Shown in pieces: positions 42,599 through 51,518 of a stretch of 64,000 nucleotides of DNA (position 1 is the stretch's first letter; every line of letters begins with the position of its first letter). This DNA is from JAXLXE01 sp046328115. Its GTDB lineage: Bacteria > Chloroflexota > UBA6077 > JACCZL01. The position numbers and the translations under genes are program-made. The notes below the pieces were generated by a model, which did not search any database, was not told the DNA's origin, and saw only the letters and a program-made list of their open reading frames with translations. Location of the stretch: positions 558,001-622,000 of the forward strand of contig JAXLXE010000002.1 of the NCBI GenBank assembly GCA_046328115.1, given 5' to 3'.

Positions 42599-43439
42599 TC
42601 CCGTCCTCCAGGCGCGCGACCTTGAAAAGCGCTACCCAAACGGCACGCTCGGTCTTGCCGGCCTCAACCTGACGGTGGGGCACGGCGAGATCGTGGGCCT
42701 GCTCGGCCGGAGCGGCAGCGGCAAGACGACGCTTTTCAGATCCATCGTGGGCACGATCCGTCCCACTGGCGGAGAGCTCAACGTCCTCGGCGCGAATGTC
42801 CGTCAGGTACGACCCGCCCAGCTTCGGCGGCTGCGCGCGCGTATCGGCTGGGTCGCCCAACAGCACAATCTGGTTCCGGAGCTCTCCGCTGCCCAGAATG
42901 TGTTGCTCGGCACACTCGGCCACGCCCCCATCTGGAGGACATTTCGGCGTCTGCTCCACCTGTCCCGGGCGGAGCGACAGTCCGCCTTCAAGGCCTTAGA
43001 GCAACTCGGACTCGGCGAGCGGCTCTTCGATCGCGCCGACAACTTGTCCGGTGGCCAGCAGCAGCGCATAGCAGTGGCGCGGGCGTTGATCGGAAACCCG
43101 GAGCTCGTACTAGCAGATGAGCCAGTGGCATCCGTGGATGCCCGCACGGCGGAGGATGTCCTCCACGCGTTGGTAGCCCATCGCGACGCGCGGGGTGCCA
43201 CCGTGATGGTCAGCCTGCACCAGCCTGAGCTGGCCCTGCGCTACTGCACCAGGATCGTGGTGCTTCGCGGCGGCAGAGTCGACGTGGACGCGCCACCATC
43301 CAAGATCGATCCGGCCCTGCTCTACGCGGAGACCAATACGCAGCCGCGCTCTTCACCCGAAGGTGATTCAAGCCGACCCTCCACCAGGGAGAGACATCAT
43401 GGCGGCATCGAGCCCGCTCCCCTCTCGCCCCATCTTTGA
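42582..43439 (+). CDS. phnC: Phosphonate-type ABC transporter ATP-binding protein
   Basis: A 285-residue ATPase: Walker A GRSGSGKTT, Q-loop segment WVAQQHNLVPEL, signature NLSGGQQQRIAVARAL, Walker B LVLADEP and switch His in SLHQPEL. These match PhnC. I choose TTG at 42582, which has AGGAGG 9 nt upstream and overlaps phnD by 17 nt; an ATG at 42543 has no such signal. Its end overlaps phnE by 41 nt, so the three genes are tightly packed. Confidence 0.88.
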   Translation: MASSADPVLQARDLEKRYPNGTLGLAGLNLTVGHGEIVGLLGRSGSGKTTLFRSIVGTIRPTGGELNVLGANVRQVRPAQLRRLRARIGWVAQQHNLVPELSAAQNVLLGTLGHAPIWRTFRRLLHLSRAERQSAFKALEQLGLGERLFDRADNLSGGQQQRIAVARALIGNPELVLADEPVASVDARTAEDVLHALVAHRDARGATVMVSLHQPELALRYCTRIVVLRGGRVDVDAPPSKIDPALLYAETNTQPRSSPEGDSSRPSTRERHHGGIEPAPLSPHL

Positions 43440-44352
43440 CAATTACCGAGGCCCGGCCTTCAATCCCACAAACGTGCTGCTGGCCCTCCTGTTCGGCGGA
43501 GTCATCGCCACATCCTTCCAACAGACGCACTTCTCACTAACGGAGCCGTTTACCCCGCAGAACGCGAGAAACGTCGCCCGCTTCGTCGGGGGGCTCTTCC
43601 CTCCCGCGCTCGACGCTCAGTTCCTGCGCTCCATCGGCTCACTCGTCCTTGAGACCGTCTTCATCTCCATTGCCGGAACGTCGCTGGCGTTCGTGCTCGC
43701 GCTGCCGCTCGCGCTGGGCGCGCTCCGCGTGCGTGGGGAGGAGGTCTCGTACGCCGCGATCGGCCCCCTCCGTTCTGCGGTTCGCTGGGCAATCTGGGGC
43801 GGAGCGCGGCTGATACTCAACTTCGCCCGCGCGATTCCGGAGCTCGTGTGGGCGCTCATATTCGTGGTGGCCGTTGGCCTCGGGGCGTTCCCGGGGGTGC
43901 TGGCGCTGGGCGTCCACAGCGCCGGCATTCTTGGGAAGCTCTACGCCGAGCTCCTGGAGTCCGTCGATCAGCGCGTCGTGGAGTCGGCACGGGCGACCGG
44001 TGCCAGTGAGCTGGCCGTCACAATGTTCGCTCGCGTCCCGCTGGCGCTCCCGGTCCTCTTCTCGTACACGCTGTTCCGATGGGAGTGCAATATGCGTGCG
44101 GCCACCGTGCTGGGTTTCGTCGGCGCTGGTGGGATTGGCACTCAGCTCAGCATCAGCATGAAGCTCTTTCGCTACGACGAGGTGCTCACGCTCGCGCTCA
44201 CGATCCTCCTCCTGGTCACGCTTGTAGACCTGGTCGGTAGCGTCGCGCGCGCCCGCGTGTTGGACGCACCCACCGTCGCGCACTGCGCCCCGGATCAACG
44301 TCCCGGACTGGTCGGCCGTGCCCTGGCATTTTTTGGTCGCGGCGACTCCTAG
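43399..44352 (+). CDS. phnE: Phosphonate-type ABC transporter permease
   Basis: A 317-residue inner-membrane protein with about six helices. The coupling loop reads VVESARATGASELAVTMFARV, quoted in two parts as VVESARATGAS and ELAVTMFARV, and the PhnE-typical WECNMRAATVLGFVGAGGIG follows. ATG at 43399 after GGGAGAG, within the phnC coding region. No C-P lyase genes follow; the only nearby candidate phosphonate enzyme in the window is the HAD protein at 1.3 kb. Confidence 0.88.
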   Translation: MAASSPLPSRPIFDNYRGPAFNPTNVLLALLFGGVIATSFQQTHFSLTEPFTPQNARNVARFVGGLFPPALDAQFLRSIGSLVLETVFISIAGTSLAFVLALPLALGALRVRGEEVSYAAIGPLRSAVRWAIWGGARLILNFARAIPELVWALIFVVAVGLGAFPGVLALGVHSAGILGKLYAELLESVDQRVVESARATGASELAVTMFARVPLALPVLFSYTLFRWECNMRAATVLGFVGAGGIGTQLSISMKLFRYDEVLTLALTILLLVTLVDLVGSVARARVLDAPTVAHCAPDQRPGLVGRALAFFGRGDS

Positions 44353-44455
44353 CGCGAGGGGACCTGCCCGAATAAACAGAACCAAAGTCCCCGCTCATTC
44401 GTACGGTTAAGTACGGGGGCAGCGCCGCCACCGAACCATCACGGGAGCTCTCTTC

Positions 44456-44848
44456 GTGCTCATCACATCGTTCAAGCGGGTAAAGCTCGGTTTCGTCGCT
44501 GCCACGGCCCTCGCGGTCGCCGCGTTTGTCGCGCTGTCCTTCGGTCACACCGCCTCCTACGCGCAGGAAGGCGCCGCGATCGAGATGAAATTCGGAAACT
44601 ACGCGTTCGAGCCTGCCACCGTGACCGTGCCGGCGGGCGCGGTGAACTTCAACATCAACAATCCGGACAGCCGCCGCCACGATATCGTGATCGTCGTAAA
44701 CGGCGAGGAGCTAGCATCCGAAATCATCGAGTCCGGCGCAGCGGGGGCCTGGAGCGTCACACTGAGCGCACCCGGGACCTATGAGTTCTTCTGCAGCATC
44801 GGCAACCACCGGGAGCGCGGCATGGTGGGCAGCATCACCGTCCAGTAG
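44456..44848 (+). CDS. Cupredoxin-domain protein
   Basis: A 130-residue exported protein. The signal segment GFVAATALAVAAFVALSFG is followed by a single plastocyanin/azurin-like domain. The type 1 copper ligands are His in SRRHDIV and the Cys-His-Met loop CSIGNHRERGM. It is probably a small periplasmic or surface electron carrier or copper binder. GTG start with GGGAG upstream; it ends before a strong terminator, so it is likely monocistronic. Confidence 0.88.
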   Translation: MLITSFKRVKLGFVAATALAVAAFVALSFGHTASYAQEGAAIEMKFGNYAFEPATVTVPAGAVNFNINNPDSRRHDIVIVVNGEELASEIIESGAAGAWSVTLSAPGTYEFFCSIGNHRERGMVGSITVQ

Positions 44849-44856
44849 CGCCTTTG

Positions 44857-44884
44857 GACGCTGGCGACTCCCGTCGCCAGCGTC
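44857..44884 (+). terminator. Terminator after the cupredoxin gene
   Basis: The 11-bp perfect stem GACGCTGGCGA/TCGCCAGCGTC has a 6-nt loop and is followed by CCCCTTTCC. It starts 9 nt after the stop codon. Confidence 0.8.
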
Positions 44885-44903
44885 CCCTTTCCACCCCCAA
44901 AGC

Positions 44904-44912
44904 TGCTAGACT
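44904..44912 (+). promoter_or_regulatory. Candidate extended -10 for the receiver gene
   Basis: TGCTAGACT (TGn plus TAGACT) lies 34 bp before the receiver ATG. It is the same form as seen before the DEAD-box helicase and the first binding protein. No good -35 is visible. Confidence 0.45.
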
Positions 44913-44945
44913 CCTCTTAGCCGGAGCGGGCTTCAACGTGGGGCG

Positions 44946-45356
44946 ATGGCAGCGCAAGCGACGCGAGTAGACAACTCCACCGGACGGAAGGCCCGAGTGA
45001 TCGTGGCGGACGAGGATCTTGACCTGCTCGCACTGATCGAGCGGATCCTCACCGCTGACTTTTCCGTCACTACCGTATCTGACGGCAAGCAAGCAGTGGA
45101 CGCCGTGGCCCCCCTCCCCCCTGACGTATTGCTGCTCGACGTGGACATGCCGATCATGGATGGCATCGACGTCTGCCGCCAGGTGCGCGCCGCGAACCCT
45201 TCCCTGCCCATCATCATCCTAACCGGCCACACTGAGGACGAGACCGTCCGCCGCGCGTTTGAGGCCGGCGCCACCGACTACCTGGCAAAACCGTTCAGCG
45301 CCAGCCAACTGCGCTCCAGACTGCGGGCGCACGTTCTCCGCCGCGCCGAGCGCTAG
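44946..45356 (+). CDS. Single-domain response regulator (receiver only)
   Basis: A 136-residue CheY-like protein with no output domain. The acidic pocket is in VIVADEDLDLL, the phospho-acceptor Asp in LLLDVDMPIMDG, Thr in IILTGHT and Lys in YLAKPFS. An N-terminal tail of 16 polar residues precedes the domain. It lies just upstream of glycan genes; a cognate kinase is not adjacent. Confidence 0.9.
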   Translation: MAAQATRVDNSTGRKARVIVADEDLDLLALIERILTADFSVTTVSDGKQAVDAVAPLPPDVLLLDVDMPIMDGIDVCRQVRAANPSLPIIILTGHTEDETVRRAFEAGATDYLAKPFSASQLRSRLRAHVLRRAER

Positions 45357-45439
45357 GCGCCCAACCACAGGTCAGGTCCACTACCACGCTCTCACCGCGG
45401 CAGCCTCCTGAGGCCTGTACCGTCCCAACAGGCGTCTGC

Positions 45440-46597
45440 ATGCTGACCGGCGAGTTCCCGCCCGACCACGGGGGCGTAGGCGACTACACCGCGCGCCTCG
45501 CCAGCGCGCTCGCCGCCCGCGGAATACCCGTGGGGGTCCTGACAGACATCCATGCCGGCATGCCCGCTGCCTGGATGCACGTTCGCCATGCCGTGCGCGT
45601 GCCGGTGCGCGCGCAGATCGGCGGCTGGGACCCCGCCTGTCTCCCACACGTGGTCCGTGCGCTGCGCTGCCTCGGATCCCAACCGATCCTCCACATCCAG
45701 TATCAGGCCGGCGCGTTTGACCTGGGCGGCACCATCCATCTGGTGCCCACGATCGCCCGTGCCCTCCGACCGCGCTGCAGGGTGGTCACCACGTTCCACG
45801 ACTTTCGGATCCCATACCTGTTTCCAAAGGCCGGCCCGCTCCGCCTGGCCGCGAACCGCCTGCTCGCCAGATCGAGCGATGCCGCCATCTTCACTGAGCA
45901 GGGCGACCGAGACCTGGCCCGCGTGGAAGGGCACGTCATCCCAATCGGCAGCAACATCGATCCGGTCCGGGCGGAACGCGGGACGCTTGACGCCGCGCGC
46001 GCCAAAATCGGCGCACACGCGGGCGACACGGTGATCGGCTACTTTGGCTTCCTGAATAGCAGCAAGGGCCTGGAGACGCTCCTGGCCGCGGTGCGCCAAC
46101 TGGTCGACCGGGGCCTACCCATCAGGCTCGCGCTCCTCGGTGGCAGCGCGGGCGCATCCGATCCCACGGATCGCGCAACGTCCGATCGTCTGAGCGCCGC
46201 CCTGGCCGCGCTCGGACTGTCCGACCTGACGTACCGCTCTGGTTTCGTCGAGGCGCCCGCACTCTCTGTGCTCCTGGGCGCGTGTGACGTGATGGCATTG
46301 CCCTTTGAAGATGGCGCGTCACTCCGGCGCGGCTCGCTGATGGCGGCCCTCGCGCACGGCCTGCCCATCGTTACCACCCAACCCGCGGACGCATCGAGCA
46401 CGCTCGTACATGCGCGCAATGCGCTGCTGGTTCCCGCGGGCGACTCAGTGGCGCTGGGCACCGCACTGGAACGTCTGATCGGCGAACCGTCCACCCGCGC
46501 GGCACTCAGCCAGGGTGCTCTTGAGCTGGCCCGCGAGTTCGATTGGGACACCATCGCCGCCCGCACGGCCAACGTCTACGCACAGGTCCTGGCATGA
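45440..46597 (+). CDS. Family 4 glycosyltransferase
   Basis: A 385-residue GT-B enzyme. The N-terminal glycine-rich loop is EFPPDHGGVGDYT, the hinge has IGYFGFLNSSKGLETLL, and the C-terminal donor site has PFEDGASLRRGSLMAALAHG, cited here as LRRGSLMAALAHGLPIV, with the family's acidic residues. It probably transfers a nucleotide-activated sugar to a lipid-linked or surface glycan. Relatives usually have a few residues before MLTGEF, but no start codon lies there. It overlaps the next gene by 4 nt. Confidence 0.87.
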   Translation: MLTGEFPPDHGGVGDYTARLASALAARGIPVGVLTDIHAGMPAAWMHVRHAVRVPVRAQIGGWDPACLPHVVRALRCLGSQPILHIQYQAGAFDLGGTIHLVPTIARALRPRCRVVTTFHDFRIPYLFPKAGPLRLAANRLLARSSDAAIFTEQGDRDLARVEGHVIPIGSNIDPVRAERGTLDAARAKIGAHAGDTVIGYFGFLNSSKGLETLLAAVRQLVDRGLPIRLALLGGSAGASDPTDRATSDRLSAALAALGLSDLTYRSGFVEAPALSVLLGACDVMALPFEDGASLRRGSLMAALAHGLPIVTTQPADASSTLVHARNALLVPAGDSVALGTALERLIGEPSTRAALSQGALELAREFDWDTIAARTANVYAQVLA

Positions 46598-48060
46598 GCG
46601 CCACGATCCATCCCACCTCCCGGACCATGCCGGAGCGCTGGCGCGCCGCGACCGAGCCAGCGTCCCTGGCCGCGGGCGGTCTGGCCCTGGGGGTGGGCAT
46701 CCTCGCGGGGCTGGCCGTCGCCGCGTCCATCTGGGCCGCGCTGGCCTGGAGTCTGGGGATCGTCGCGGTCTGGCTGGTGCTGGCGCGACCGCCCTTCGCC
46801 ATCCACGCGCTCATCCTTATCACCACGCTGCTCCCGTTCGGCGTCATCCCGCTCGACGTGGGGCTGCGGCCAACCCTCGTGGACCTGGCGCTCTTCGCGA
46901 TCATCGCGTCGTGGGCCTGGCACGCCGGCGTTCAGGGTGAGAAGACAATCGCCGGCCTGGGCGTGAAACTCGTGGTGTTGTTCGCCGGGGTGGTCATCGT
47001 CGCGGCCAGCCTGGGCACCGCCGTCGCCAGTCCCAGTGGGCGCGCGATTCGGGAGGTAACCACATACGCGCTGGTCGTCCTGTCGAGCGTCGCCACGGCG
47101 CGCATCGCGCTCAACCTGTCTTTCACCGTGGCCATCATCCGAACGCTTATCTGCGCATCCGCGTGCTCCGCCGCGCTCGGCATTGCGATCTGGTCGCTAC
47201 CCCCGTACACCACCATCGACGTGCTCTCCGTGCTCTCGCCAATCGGGTACCCCACCGGCCGCGACGTCCTCCGCTATCTCCCCGCGCCAAACAACACGTA
47301 CTCGGAGACACTCCGCGCTACCGGCACGTCTATCGATCCCAACGTCTTCGGCGGCATGCTGATGCTGGGTGCCACCGCCGCGCTGGCCCAGGTGGCTTCC
47401 GCGCGGCCGGTACTGCCCCGACTAGTGCTGGGACTCACGATCGCGCTGACCGCCTCCGCCATGTACCTCAGCCATTCGCGCTCGTCCTGGCTGGGCCTCG
47501 CAGCCGCCGCCGCTCTCACGGCATCGGTGTCCTGCCGCCGCCTGTGGCTCGCGGCCCCGCCCGCGGTGCTGGCGCTCATGGCCACCGGAATAGGGCGTGA
47601 CATCGTGGCCAGGTTGGTGTCTGGCTTCACACTGCAGGATCGCGCCGCCGCCCTCCGACTGGATGAATACCGACAGGCATTGAGCCTGATCGCCCGCTAC
47701 CCGGTCTTCGGCGTCGGCTTTTTCGGCAGTCCGGAGCTTGGGACCTTCGTCGGCGTCTCCAGCATCTACCTCACCGTCGCCGAGCACGCCGGCCTGATTG
47801 GTCTTACGTCATTCCTGGCCGTGGTAGCCTGGGCCTGCTGGTGCGTCGTCGCTCGCTGGCGCCACGAGCCTGGCCTCGCTCCGCTGGCTATGACCACGCT
47901 GGCGATGCTCGCCGCGATCCTCGTCGCGGGGGCGTTCGATCACTACTTTGTGAATCCGGCGTTCATGCACATGGTGGCGCTGCTCTGGACCGTGCTGGGC
48001 ATCATGCTGGGCACCGCGCAGGCCTCCTCAGCCGACCGCGCGCCCACCCCACAGAAATAG
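46594..48060 (+). CDS. O-antigen ligase/polymerase-like membrane protein
   Basis: A 488-residue multi-pass membrane protein (about eleven helices) with a Wzy_C-like region: SHSRSSWLGLAAAA followed by a loop containing RLDEYRQALSLIARYPVFGVGF, cited in part as DEYRQALSLI. This is the conserved RxxxxxxA..PxxGxG layout of O-antigen ligases. The ATG at 46594 overlaps the glycosyltransferase stop (ATGA). The pair likely makes and attaches or polymerises a surface glycan. Confidence 0.85.
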   Translation: MSATIHPTSRTMPERWRAATEPASLAAGGLALGVGILAGLAVAASIWAALAWSLGIVAVWLVLARPPFAIHALILITTLLPFGVIPLDVGLRPTLVDLALFAIIASWAWHAGVQGEKTIAGLGVKLVVLFAGVVIVAASLGTAVASPSGRAIREVTTYALVVLSSVATARIALNLSFTVAIIRTLICASACSAALGIAIWSLPPYTTIDVLSVLSPIGYPTGRDVLRYLPAPNNTYSETLRATGTSIDPNVFGGMLMLGATAALAQVASARPVLPRLVLGLTIALTASAMYLSHSRSSWLGLAAAAALTASVSCRRLWLAAPPAVLALMATGIGRDIVARLVSGFTLQDRAAALRLDEYRQALSLIARYPVFGVGFFGSPELGTFVGVSSIYLTVAEHAGLIGLTSFLAVVAWACWCVVARWRHEPGLAPLAMTTLAMLAAILVAGAFDHYFVNPAFMHMVALLWTVLGIMLGTAQASSADRAPTPQK

Positions 48061-48080
48061 ACGGAAAAACCACCGGACGA

Positions 48081-48109
48081 TTGACTTGCCGGCCGCGCTC
48101 GGGTATACA
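48081..48109 (+). promoter_or_regulatory. Sigma-70-type promoter of the oligopeptide operon
   Basis: TTGACT (48081-48086), exactly 17 bp, then TATACA (48104-48109). This is the best -35/-10 pair seen in the window. Expected transcription start near 48116 gives a leader of about 110 nt. Confidence 0.7.
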
Positions 48110-48175
48110 CAGGAGGTTGACCGGCGCATTCGTCTTCGACCGGTCGCAGCCACCGGGCTGCCCACAATATCGCAA

Positions 48176-48203
48176 CTCGCCGCGCGCAGTTTTGCGCGGC
48201 GAG
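48176..48203 (+). promoter_or_regulatory. Leader hairpin of the oligopeptide operon
   Basis: The 10-bp perfect stem CTCGCCGCGC/GCGCGGCGAG has an 8-nt loop ending in TTTT. It lies 22 nt before the GTG start of the binding protein. It could stabilise the mRNA 5' end or affect translation; there is no U-tract after it. Confidence 0.5.
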
Positions 48204-48225
48204 GAAGTTGGACGAAGGGGTCGCC

Positions 48226-50412
48226 GTGAACGCGTCACCAGTTACCCGCCGCCAGTTCCTGCTCGTCGGAACCGGGGGCCTTGTAGGCATCAGCCTGCTC
48301 GCTGCCTGCTCCCCAAGCGCACCGCCCGCGGCGAAGCCAGCGGAGGCTCCCGCGAAACCAGCGGAGGCCGCGAAACCAGCCGAAGCGGCCAAGCCCGCGG
48401 AAGCCGCCAAGCCGGCTGACAAGCCTGCCGAAGCCAAGCCCGCGGCCGCCGCCAAGCCAGACGCCAAGCCCGAGAGCAAGATCGGCTCCAACCTCGTCGG
48501 CAAGCTGGAGGGGCCAGAGATCCTCGCGGAGGCCAAGCGTCCCGCCAAGCTCGGCGAGGCGCCAATGCTCGCGGAGCTCGTCAAGGGCTCGAAGCTTCCC
48601 CCCGTCGAGCAGCGCATCCCCATGGAGCCCATGGTCGTCAAGCCACTACGCGAGATCGGCAAGTATGGCGGCACCTGGCGGCGCGCCTTCACCGGACCGG
48701 CTGACGGCGAGAACGGCAACCGCATCATCTCCACGGACAAGCTCATCTTCTGGGACTACGCTGGCGTGGAGAAGAAGCCCTCGCTGGCCCGCGCCTGGGA
48801 GATCAGCGACGGCGGGCGCACGTTCACCTTCTTCCTACGCAAGGGCCACAAGTGGTCAGACGGCGCCCCGTTCACCACCGACGATGTGATGTTCTGGTAC
48901 CAGGACATCTACCAGAACAAAGATCTGGTTGCCGCGCCCACCGCTGAGTTCACGATCAATGGCAAGGTCGGAACGATGGAGAAAGTGGACGAGACCACGT
49001 TCCGCTTCAAGTTCCCGGATCCGTATCCGCTGTTCATGGACATCCTGGGCGGCAGCACCTTCCTCGGCTCTTCCCAGAATCAGGGCGACGTGTTCCGTGG
49101 CGTGGTCGCGCCGGCCCATTACCTGAAGAAGTTCCACCCCAAGTACACCCCCCAGGCGGAGATCGACAAGGCCGTCCAGGATGGCAAGTTCGACAACTGG
49201 GTGAGCCTGTTCAAGTTCAAGATCAACTGGCGGCTCAACGTGGATCTGCCGATCCTGGGTCCCTGGAAGACCGTGAGCCCCATCAACACGCCTTCCTGGA
49301 CGCTGGAACGGAATCCCTATTACTACGCGGTCGACCCGGAGGGGAATCAGCTCCCGTACTGGGACAAGGTGCAGATGACCCTGGCCGAGAACCTCGAAGT
49401 GGCCAACCTCCGCGCCATCGCCGGCGAGTACGACTGGCAGGAGCGCCACATTGACCTGGGCAAGCTGCCGGTGATCCTGGAGAACCAGCAGAAAGGCAAC
49501 TACAAGGTCTACCTTGACCCGGCTTCCAACGGCACGGACGCCGCCATCCACTTCAACCAGAGCTGGCAGGGTGACCCTGAGCTGGTGAAATGGCTCCGAA
49601 ACCGCGACTTCCGCCACGCGCTGGCGCTAGGCGTGGACCGCGACCAGCTCAATGAGACGTTCTGGCTGGGCGTGGGCACGCCCGGGTCAGTAGTTCCCAC
49701 TGAGGACTCGCCCTACAACCCGGGCCCTGAGTGGCGGAAGAAGTGGGCCACGCTGGACGTCAAGCAGGCCAATGAGCTGCTGGACAAGGCCGGGTTGGAC
49801 AAGAAGGACTCAGAGGGCTTCCGCCTGCGGACGGACGGCAAGGGCCGTCTCCAGTTGGAGCTCACCACCGTGGGTGGCGCCTTCGTCCCGTGGCCCAAGG
49901 TCGCTGAGATGATCGCCCAGCAGTGGAAGAAGATTGGGATCCAGCTCAATGTACTGGAGCAGGAGCGCAGCCTCGTGACGCGCCGCCGCGATGCCAACGA
50001 GCTACAGCTCGTGATGTGGGTCAACGACGGTAGCGAGCTGCTCTACGCCTTCCCCGTACACGCGCTCCCGGTCCAGCCAGACTCGTTCCTGGGACCGGAG
50101 ATCGGCAAGTGGTACGCAAGTAGCGGTAGCCAGGGTATGAAGCCAGAAGACGCGCAGATGCAGAAGATGCTGGAGCTCTTCCGATCTGCATCCGCGCAGG
50201 ACGAACAGGCTCGTGTCAAGACGGCTCAGGAGATCTGGAAAATCCTGGCGGAGGAGACCTGGACCATCGGCACAGTGGGTCTGTCGCCCGCCGTCATGGG
50301 TGTCCGTCTCGTGAAGAACAATGTGGGCAATGTGCCCGCTCGTCAGTTCAACGGCCAGCATGGGCGCACGCCGTGCACCTCACACCCAACGACGCTGTTC
50401 TTCAAATCGTAG
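48226..50412 (+). CDS. Oligopeptide ABC transporter substrate-binding lipoprotein (SBP family 5)
   Basis: A 728-residue binding protein, at the large end for its family. The N-terminus VTRRQFLLVGTGGLVG with lipobox LAAC indicates Tat/lipoprotein export. A KPAEA-repeat linker (48331-48474) follows, and the core has GRTFTFFLRKGHKWSDGAPF, cited as LRKGHKWSDGAPFT, and FRHALALGVDRDQLNE. I choose GTG at 48226, which has AAGGGG 5 nt upstream; a TTG at 48208 is too close to its Shine-Dalgarno. It is followed by two permeases and two ATPases. Confidence 0.9.
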   Translation: MNASPVTRRQFLLVGTGGLVGISLLAACSPSAPPAAKPAEAPAKPAEAAKPAEAAKPAEAAKPADKPAEAKPAAAAKPDAKPESKIGSNLVGKLEGPEILAEAKRPAKLGEAPMLAELVKGSKLPPVEQRIPMEPMVVKPLREIGKYGGTWRRAFTGPADGENGNRIISTDKLIFWDYAGVEKKPSLARAWEISDGGRTFTFFLRKGHKWSDGAPFTTDDVMFWYQDIYQNKDLVAAPTAEFTINGKVGTMEKVDETTFRFKFPDPYPLFMDILGGSTFLGSSQNQGDVFRGVVAPAHYLKKFHPKYTPQAEIDKAVQDGKFDNWVSLFKFKINWRLNVDLPILGPWKTVSPINTPSWTLERNPYYYAVDPEGNQLPYWDKVQMTLAENLEVANLRAIAGEYDWQERHIDLGKLPVILENQQKGNYKVYLDPASNGTDAAIHFNQSWQGDPELVKWLRNRDFRHALALGVDRDQLNETFWLGVGTPGSVVPTEDSPYNPGPEWRKKWATLDVKQANELLDKAGLDKKDSEGFRLRTDGKGRLQLELTTVGGAFVPWPKVAEMIAQQWKKIGIQLNVLEQERSLVTRRRDANELQLVMWVNDGSELLYAFPVHALPVQPDSFLGPEIGKWYASSGSQGMKPEDAQMQKMLELFRSASAQDEQARVKTAQEIWKILAEETWTIGTVGLSPAVMGVRLVKNNVGNVPARQFNGQHGRTPCTSHPTTLFFKS
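48331..48474 (+). repeat. In-frame KPAEA-coding low-complexity repeat
   Basis: Degenerate 12-15 bp units encode a Lys-Pro-Ala-Glu-Ala linker after the lipobox, like the tract at 24031-24144. Both encode a flexible tether. Confidence 0.8.
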
Positions 50413-50465
50413 CGGGCTTTCCCAACCCCGGGGAGCTTTCAGTCATTAGGTAAATCGGGTAGACT

Positions 50466-50500
50466 GCCCCGCGCGGCGCCGCCTACAGGCCGCGCGGGGC
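50466..50500 (+). promoter_or_regulatory. Hairpin between binding-protein and permease genes
   Basis: The 12-bp perfect stem GCCCCGCGCGGC/GCCGCGCGGGGC has an 11-nt loop, 53 nt after the stop and 28 nt before the permease ATG. TAGACT directly precedes it (50460-50465) and could be a secondary -10. It is probably a partial terminator or 3'-protecting structure. Confidence 0.6.
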
Positions 50501-50528
50501 CTTCCAGAGGAGGGAGTGGGAGAGCGCA

Positions 50529-51518
50529 ATGGTTGCTTACCTGATCCGACGATTCCTGCTAGCACTGTTCACGGTCTGGGCCATCTCGGTCCTTTCCTTC
50601 GTGATCATCCAGCTACCACCGGGCGATTACGTCGACGCGTACATCGCCCAGCTCTCATCGACCGGCAGCGTCGTATCGCAGCAAGAGGCGGAGAACCTCC
50701 GCATCCAGTACGGTCTGGACCAGCCCATCTACATCCAGTATCTCAAGTGGGTGGGCCTGGCGATGCGCGGCAACTTCGGCATGGCCATGGAGTGGGGACG
50801 GCCGGTCACGGACGTCATTGGCGACCGCATCTGGCTCACCATGGTGGTGTCTGTCTTCGCCCTCGCGCTCACCTGGGGCATCGCCCTACCGATCGGCGTG
50901 TTCTCCGCCATGCGGCAGTACTCCGCGGGTGACTACCTGTTCACCCTCATCGGCTTCATCGGCCTGGCCGTTCCCAACTTCCTCCTGGCACTGCTGATCC
51001 TGTACTTCGGCTTCACGCTCTTCAACGCCAACATCGGCGGTCTGTTCTCCTCCGAGTACCTGGACGCACCCTGGAGTATTGGCAAGGTCATTGACCTGCT
51101 GAACCACATGCCCATCCCGGCGCTCATCCTGGGACTGGCCGGTACCGCGCAGGCCATTCGCATCATGCGCGCCAACCTGCTGGACGAGATCCGCAAGCCG
51201 TACGTGGTCACCGCGCGTGCCAAGGGCCTGTCCGAGACGCGGGCCATCCTGAAGTACCCCGTACGCGTGGCACTGAACCCGTTCGCCAGCACCATCGGCT
51301 ACACGCTGCCTTACGTCGTTTCGGGCAGCATCATCGTCTCCCTGGTACTGAGCTTACCCACCGTTGGCCCCTTGCTACTGAAGGCGCTCATTGCCCAGGA
51401 CATGTTCCTGGCTGGCACGATCGTCCTTCTGCTCGGGCTTATGACGGTCATCGGTACGCTCCTGTCTGACCTCATCCTGATGTGGGTAGACCCACGTATC
51501 CGCTTGGAGGGGAACTAA
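50529..51518 (+). CDS. Oligopeptide ABC transporter permease, OppB/DppB type
   Basis: A 329-residue six-helix permease. MVAYLIRRFLLALFTVWAIS and IQLPPGDYVDAY are typical of the N-terminus, the coupling loop has VVTARAKGLSETRAILKYPVR, cited as TARAKGLSETRAI, and WVDPRIRLEGN closes the protein. Strong GGAGGGAG Shine-Dalgarno upstream. Its TAA overlaps the next ATG by 1 nt. Confidence 0.93.
   Translation: MVAYLIRRFLLALFTVWAISVLSFVIIQLPPGDYVDAYIAQLSSTGSVVSQQEAENLRIQYGLDQPIYIQYLKWVGLAMRGNFGMAMEWGRPVTDVIGDRIWLTMVVSVFALALTWGIALPIGVFSAMRQYSAGDYLFTLIGFIGLAVPNFLLALLILYFGFTLFNANIGGLFSSEYLDAPWSIGKVIDLLNHMPIPALILGLAGTAQAIRIMRANLLDEIRKPYVVTARAKGLSETRAILKYPVRVALNPFASTIGYTLPYVVSGSIIVSLVLSLPTVGPLLLKALIAQDMFLAGTIVLLLGLMTVIGTLLSDLILMWVDPRIRLEGN

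Noticed and set aside
48111..48140. Leader peptide starting TTG right after AGGAGG
   Set aside because: The Shine-Dalgarno directly abuts the TTG with no spacing, and the frame runs on into the binding-protein gene in the wrong frame.
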